8,408 nt of DNA from Actinomycetota bacterium (lineage in GTDB: Bacteria; Actinomycetota; Thermoleophilia; Gaiellales; Gaiellaceae), in contig JAFALP010000088.1 of the NCBI GenBank assembly GCA_019234175.1, positions 1-8,408 of the forward strand, read 5' to 3'. Under the pieces are notes generated by a model, which was given only the letters and a program-made list of their open reading frames with translations, did not search any database and was not told where the DNA came from. The position numbers and the translations under genes are program-made. Below, one piece after another: positions 5,873 through 8,408 of the stretch (position 1 is the stretch's first letter; the number at the start of each line of letters is the position of its first letter).

Positions 5873-6487
5873 TTGTACAGAATCGGCGACAAGGTCGTGT
5901 ACCCGCATCACGGGGCGGGCACGGTCGTGAAGCGCGAGAAGCGCGAGGTTCTCGGGGAGAAGCGGGAGTACCTGACGATCAAGATCCTGCACAACGACAT
6001 GACGGTCAACGTCCCGGCCGACAACGCGGAGCGCGTCGGTCTGCGGAAGGTCATCGACGAGGAGGCCGTCAAGAAGGTCGTCAAGTACCTGACGAGCGGT
6101 GGCACCGAGATGCCGAAGAACTGGAACCGCCGGTTCAAGCACAACCGCGACAAGATGAAGACGGGCGACATCTACGAGCTCGCCGAGGTCGTGCGCAACC
6201 TGTCGCTGCGCGACGGCGAGAAGGGTCTCTCGACCGGCGAGAAGCAGATGTACGTCAAGGCGAAGAAGATCCTCGCGTCGGAGCTCATGTACGCGAAGAA
6301 CCTCTCCGAGGACGACGCGATCGCGTGGCTCGAGGGCGTTCTCCAGGGCAACAAACCGGCTCCGGCGAAGCGTGCCACGACGACGACCGCGGCCGCGAAG
6401 CGCACGACGACGACGACGACGTCGGCGACGGCGAAGAAGCCGGCCGCGACGTCGACGACGAAGAAGAAGACGCCCGCCGCGGCGTAA
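5873..6487 (+). CDS. carD: CarD-family RNA polymerase-binding transcription regulator with a basic tail
   Basis: CarD binds the RNA polymerase beta subunit and stabilises the open promoter complex, mainly at housekeeping and rRNA promoters in actinobacteria. The 204-residue product has the N-terminal RNA-polymerase-interacting domain (1-60, opening YRIGDKVVYPHHGAG) and a helical DNA-binding domain (about 62-160). Trp84 in PKNWNRRFKHN matches mycobacterial CarD Trp85, which wedges into the DNA bubble. Residues 161-204 form a Lys/Thr/Ala-rich low-complexity tail not present in the 162-residue mycobacterial protein. The TTG start is chosen because the family begins at this residue and the strong AGAGGAGAGGGAG (5855-5867) ends 5 nt before it. 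It is the first gene of the carD-ispD-ispF-acetyltransferase unit. Confidence 0.95.
   Translation: MYRIGDKVVYPHHGAGTVVKREKREVLGEKREYLTIKILHNDMTVNVPADNAERVGLRKVIDEEAVKKVVKYLTSGGTEMPKNWNRRFKHNRDKMKTGDIYELAEVVRNLSLRDGEKGLSTGEKQMYVKAKKILASELMYAKNLSEDDAIAWLEGVLQGNKPAPAKRATTTTAAAKRTTTTTTSATAKKPAATSTTKKKTPAAA
6371..6480 (+). repeat. low-complexity Thr/Lys/Ala codon tract in carD
   Basis: The tail of carD is built from ACG, AAG and GCG codons, including six consecutive ACG triplets at 6404-6421. The tract is prone to slippage, so its length may vary between strains. It stays in frame here and ends with a normal stop codon. Confidence 0.6.
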
Positions 6488-6488
6488 C

Positions 6489-7157
6489 GTGCCGGGCTCG
6501 ACCTGGGCCGTTGTCGTCGCCGCCGGGCGCGGCGAGCGGCTCGGGGACGACAGGCCGAAGGCATTCGCGCGACTCGGTGAGCTTCCGTTGCTCGCCGAGT
6601 CGCTGCGTCGCCTCGACGACTGCGACGACGTCGACGCGATCGTCGTCGTCGCTCCTCGCGAATGGGAGGAGCCGGCGATCCTGCTCGCCGAGGAGATCGG
6701 CGCGTCGAAGGTGGCCGCGGTCGTCCCCGGCGGGGAGACGCGATCCGCGTCGGTGCGGGCCGGGCTCGAGGAGGTACCCGAGGACGCCGCGGTCGTCCTC
6801 GTGCACGACGCGGCACGTCCGCTGCTCCCCCCGAACCTCGTGCGGCAGCTCCTCGACGCGATCGGCCGCGGCTTCGACGGCGCCGTCCCGGCAGTTCCAG
6901 TCGCCGACACGGTCAAGCGCGTCGAGGGCGACGTCGTCGTCGAGACACCCGCACGCGCGGAGCTCGTCGCCGTGCAGACGCCGCAGGCGTTCGTCGCCTC
7001 CGTCCTCCGCGCGGCGGCCGCCGGCGAGGGCTCGGACTGCGCCTCGCTCGTCGAGGCCGCAGGCGGCCGCGTCGCGGTCGTCCCGGGTGACGAGCGCCTC
7101 TTGAAGATCACGACCCCCGCCGACCTCGAGCGCGTGAGAGGCTGGCTCGATGGCTGA
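6489..7157 (+). CDS. ispD: 2-C-methyl-D-erythritol 4-phosphate cytidylyltransferase IspD
   Basis: IspD transfers CMP from CTP to methylerythritol phosphate, the third step of the non-mevalonate isoprenoid pathway. The 222-residue protein is of normal length. It shows the nucleotide-binding AAGRGERLG (11-19) and Pro-Lys at 23-24 (catalytic Lys24). It also has GGETRSASV (81-89), VHDAARP (105-111), the DTVK segment (140-143), QTPQAF (163-168) and LKITTPADL (205-213), in which Lys206 corresponds to the second catalytic lysine. Leu replaces the usual Asn-Ile before that lysine (DERLLKIT). The GTG start lies one base after the carD stop with no clear Shine-Dalgarno, so translation is probably coupled to carD. 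The 3' end overlaps ispF by 8 nt. Confidence 0.96.
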   Translation: MPGSTWAVVVAAGRGERLGDDRPKAFARLGELPLLAESLRRLDDCDDVDAIVVVAPREWEEPAILLAEEIGASKVAAVVPGGETRSASVRAGLEEVPEDAAVVLVHDAARPLLPPNLVRQLLDAIGRGFDGAVPAVPVADTVKRVEGDVVVETPARAELVAVQTPQAFVASVLRAAAAGEGSDCASLVEAAGGRVAVVPGDERLLKITTPADLERVRGWLDG

Positions 7158-7626
7158 CCTTCGCGTCGGGATCGGAGTCGACGCGCACGCGCTCGAGGAC
7201 GGCGTGCCTCTCGTCCTCGGGGGTGTCGAGATCGACCACCCGCGTGGCCTCGCGGGCCACTCGGACGGAGACGTCATCGCCCACGCGCTCACGGACGCGA
7301 TCCTCGGTGCGGCCGGGCTCGGCGACATCGGCGGCCTCTTCCCCTCCGGCGCGGAGACGCCGAAGGGCATCTCGTCGCTCTCGCTGCTCGCCGACGCCTA
7401 CGCGCAGGTCGTCGCCGCCGGCTTCCGGCTCGTGAACGCCGACTGCGTCCTCGTCGGCGAGGAGCCGCGCATCGCTCCGCATCGCGACGCGATGCGCGCA
7501 CGCCTGCGGGAGGCGATCGGCGAAGGCGAGGTGAACGTGCGCGCGACGACGACCGATCGGCTCGGGTACACCGGCCGTGGTGAAGGGCTCGCAGCGCACG
7601 CTGTTGCGCTGCTCGAGCGGCGGTGA
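7150..7626 (+). CDS. ispF: 2-C-methyl-D-erythritol 2,4-cyclodiphosphate synthase IspF
   Basis: IspF cyclises CDP-methylerythritol 2-phosphate with release of CMP, acting two steps after IspD; the intervening kinase IspE is not in the window. The 158-residue protein has the zinc ligands Asp11 and His13 (VDAH) and His45, the HSDGD segment (37-41), LGDIG (57-61) and the C-terminal block RATTTDRLGY (131-140) plus TGRGEGLA (141-148). These cover the active site and the nucleotide pocket. The loop that usually reads FPDTDP..KGADS is FPSGAETPKGISS here (64-76), so its aspartates are missing. The ATG lies inside the end of ispD (8-nt overlap), and the stop overlaps the next gene by 4 nt. IspD and IspF are separate proteins and not the fused IspDF. 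Confidence 0.96.
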   Translation: MADLRVGIGVDAHALEDGVPLVLGGVEIDHPRGLAGHSDGDVIAHALTDAILGAAGLGDIGGLFPSGAETPKGISSLSLLADAYAQVVAAGFRLVNADCVLVGEEPRIAPHRDAMRARLREAIGEGEVNVRATTTDRLGYTGRGEGLAAHAVALLERR

Positions 7627-8300
7627 ACATCGTCCCGCTCCGCGAGGGCGTGCTCGAGAACATCTGGCCGAAGTTCCTGCTCCACGACGCGGTCGTCACG
7701 CGGTACTGGGACCGGATCTACGGCGAGTACCCGGAGTTCCAGTTCGCGCTCGTCGACGGGGGAGAGATCGTCGCCGAGGGCAACTCCATCCCGGTGCACG
7801 GTCGCCCGGCGCAGTTCCGAGATGCGTTGCTCGGCGTGTTCGAGCGCGGCGGCGAGCCCGATCGCCTGTGTGCCCTCGCCGTGATGATCGCGCCGTCGCA
7901 CCGCGGACGCGGCTTGAGCCGGATCATGCTCGAGCACATGCGCGGGCTTTCGGCTCTGCTCGGCGGCGAGCTCGTCGCGCCCGTCCGCCCGACGCTCAAG
8001 GCCGAGCACCCGCATGTCCCGATCGAGGAGTACGCGGCGTGGCGTCGTGAGGACGGTGCGCATGCCGACCCGTGGCTCCGCACACACGAACGCGTGGGCG
8101 GGCAGATCACCGGCACGGCCGACGAGGCGATGCTCGTCGAGGGCTCGCTCGACGACTGGCGCAGCTGGACCGGCGTCGCATTCGACCACGACGGCGAGTA
8201 CGTGGTCGCGGGCGCGCTCGTTCCGGTGACGATGCACGAGGGGCGCGGCGTCTATCGCGAACCGTGTGTATGGGTCGAGCATGCGTTGAAGCGTGCTTAA
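7623..8300 (+). CDS. GNAT-family acetyltransferase-like protein
   Basis: The 225-residue protein starts at a GTG in a GTGA overlap with the ispF stop, which implies translational coupling. The middle part reads LCALAVMIAPSHRGRGLSR (82-100). Within it RGRGLS (94-99) is the GNAT motif A loop that binds the acetyl-CoA pyrophosphate, preceded by a strand and followed by a helix (100-112). The N-terminal half fits the GNAT alpha/beta pattern: FALVDGGEIVAEGNSIPV (41-58). The C-terminal half is unusual for a short GNAT and carries conserved-looking motifs: PVRPTLKAEHP (120-130), DPWLRTHERVGG (149-160), WRSWTGVAF (179-187) and YREPCVWVEH (211-220). I recall this layout from uncharacterised bacterial GNAT proteins whose substrate is not known. 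No signal peptide or membrane segment is seen. Position at the end of the ispDF unit suggests co-expression but does not prove a role in isoprenoid synthesis. Confidence 0.8.
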   Translation: MNIVPLREGVLENIWPKFLLHDAVVTRYWDRIYGEYPEFQFALVDGGEIVAEGNSIPVHGRPAQFRDALLGVFERGGEPDRLCALAVMIAPSHRGRGLSRIMLEHMRGLSALLGGELVAPVRPTLKAEHPHVPIEEYAAWRREDGAHADPWLRTHERVGGQITGTADEAMLVEGSLDDWRSWTGVAFDHDGEYVVAGALVPVTMHEGRGVYREPCVWVEHALKRA

Positions 8301-8314
8301 CCTTTCGCTATCCT
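8286..8314 (+). promoter_or_regulatory. sigma70-type promoter of the downstream gene
   Basis: TTGAAG (8286-8291) and TATCCT (8309-8314) are separated by exactly 17 bp and are close to the TTGACA/TATAAT consensus. This is the best promoter match in the window. The -35 lies within the last codons of the acetyltransferase gene. Transcription would start near 8321, only about 5 nt before the ATG at 8326. Confidence 0.65.
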
Positions 8315-8325
8315 GGAAAAGCAGC

Positions 8326-8408
8326 ATGCGTATTCGGGGAAGGTGGGTGCTGGTCGTGGCGTTTGCGGCTGCCGGCGTTCTGTTCGCCGCAGTCGGCGCT
8401 TCTGCGCG
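8326..8408 (+). CDS. exported protein, N-terminal fragment (continues beyond window)
   Basis: Only 27 complete codons are present. They encode a textbook signal peptide: Arg at 2, 4 and 6, a hydrophobic stretch from Trp7 to Val23 and an Ala-Ser-Ala end at 25-27, where signal peptidase would cut. A promoter at 8286-8314 immediately precedes it, and a weak GGAAAA (8315-8320) is the only Shine-Dalgarno-like sequence. The mature protein is outside the window, so no function can be given. Confidence 0.65.
   Translation, partial: MRIRGRWVLVVAFAAAGVLFAAVGASA

Noticed and set aside
6371..6480. Repetitive tract as a possible CRISPR or minisatellite
   Set aside because: It is in frame, has no unit with spacers, and is explained by the Thr/Lys/Ala tail of CarD.
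7150..7157. Possible IspDF bifunctional fusion
   Set aside because: ispD ends with a clear TGA, and ispF starts in a different frame with an 8-nt overlap, so they are separate proteins.
4386..7370. Several long open frames on the minus strand opposite radA, carD, ispD and ispF
   Set aside because: They are Arg/Ser/Ala-rich shadows of well-supported + strand genes and have no motifs of their own.
1..8408. Mobile element, prophage, toxin-antitoxin or defence system
   Set aside because: All complete genes are housekeeping or simple single-gene units. No transposase, integrase, terminal repeats, tRNA-linked site or abrupt change in base composition is visible.

Overview
The window is GC-rich DNA (by eye roughly 70%) with dense, co-directional genes. 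All supported genes are on the + strand and many use GTG or TTG starts. The gene set is ClpC with a UVR linker, RadA, CarD and the MEP-pathway pair IspD/IspF. Together with the GC bias this points to an actinobacterium. A deep-branching class such as Thermoleophilia is my guess from style and not a demonstrated assignment. No rRNA, tRNA, CRISPR array, transposase, integrase or phage gene is visible, so this looks like ordinary chromosomal housekeeping sequence.

Layout. At 1-699 is the 3' part of a gene for a membrane protein with a coiled coil and a small C-terminal helical domain. A 115-bp gap follows, with a weak -10-like element and a hairpin abutting the ribosome binding site. Then comes clpC (815-3337), a full-length AAA+ unfoldase closed by a perfect 15-bp hairpin terminator. 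A self-contained transcription unit follows: a secreted protein with two tandem DUF5666-like repeats (3515-4339), preceded by a 10-bp tandem repeat and ended by two abutting stem-loops. radA (4455-5756) starts at a GTG only six bases downstream of a -10 element, so it is probably leaderless. The sequence upstream partly resembles the actinobacterial RecA-independent (PafBC-type) DNA-damage promoter. After a 116-bp gap with a 16-bp palindrome, an extended -10 and a leader hairpin comes carD (5873-6487, TTG start), then ispD (6489-7157), ispF (7150-7626) and a GNAT-type acetyltransferase (7623-8300). These four are spaced 1 nt apart or overlap by 8 and 4 nt, so they form one tightly coupled operon. 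A promoter close to consensus inside the end of the GNAT gene serves a new gene that begins with a signal peptide and runs off the window (8326-8408).

How the genes fit together. clpC (protein quality control), radA (recombination repair) and ispD/ispF (isoprenoid precursors) are also neighbours in the Firmicutes clpC-radA-disA-yacL-ispDF cluster. carD-ispD-ispF with radA nearby is the mycobacterial arrangement. This locus looks like a blend of the two, with the secreted repeat protein placed between clpC and radA. I do not see a clearly new multi-gene system. The points most worth following are the candidate damage-responsive leaderless radA promoter, a CarD with a Lys/Thr/Ala-rich histone-H1-like tail, the uncharacterised acetyltransferase coupled to ispF, and the duplicated secreted protein.
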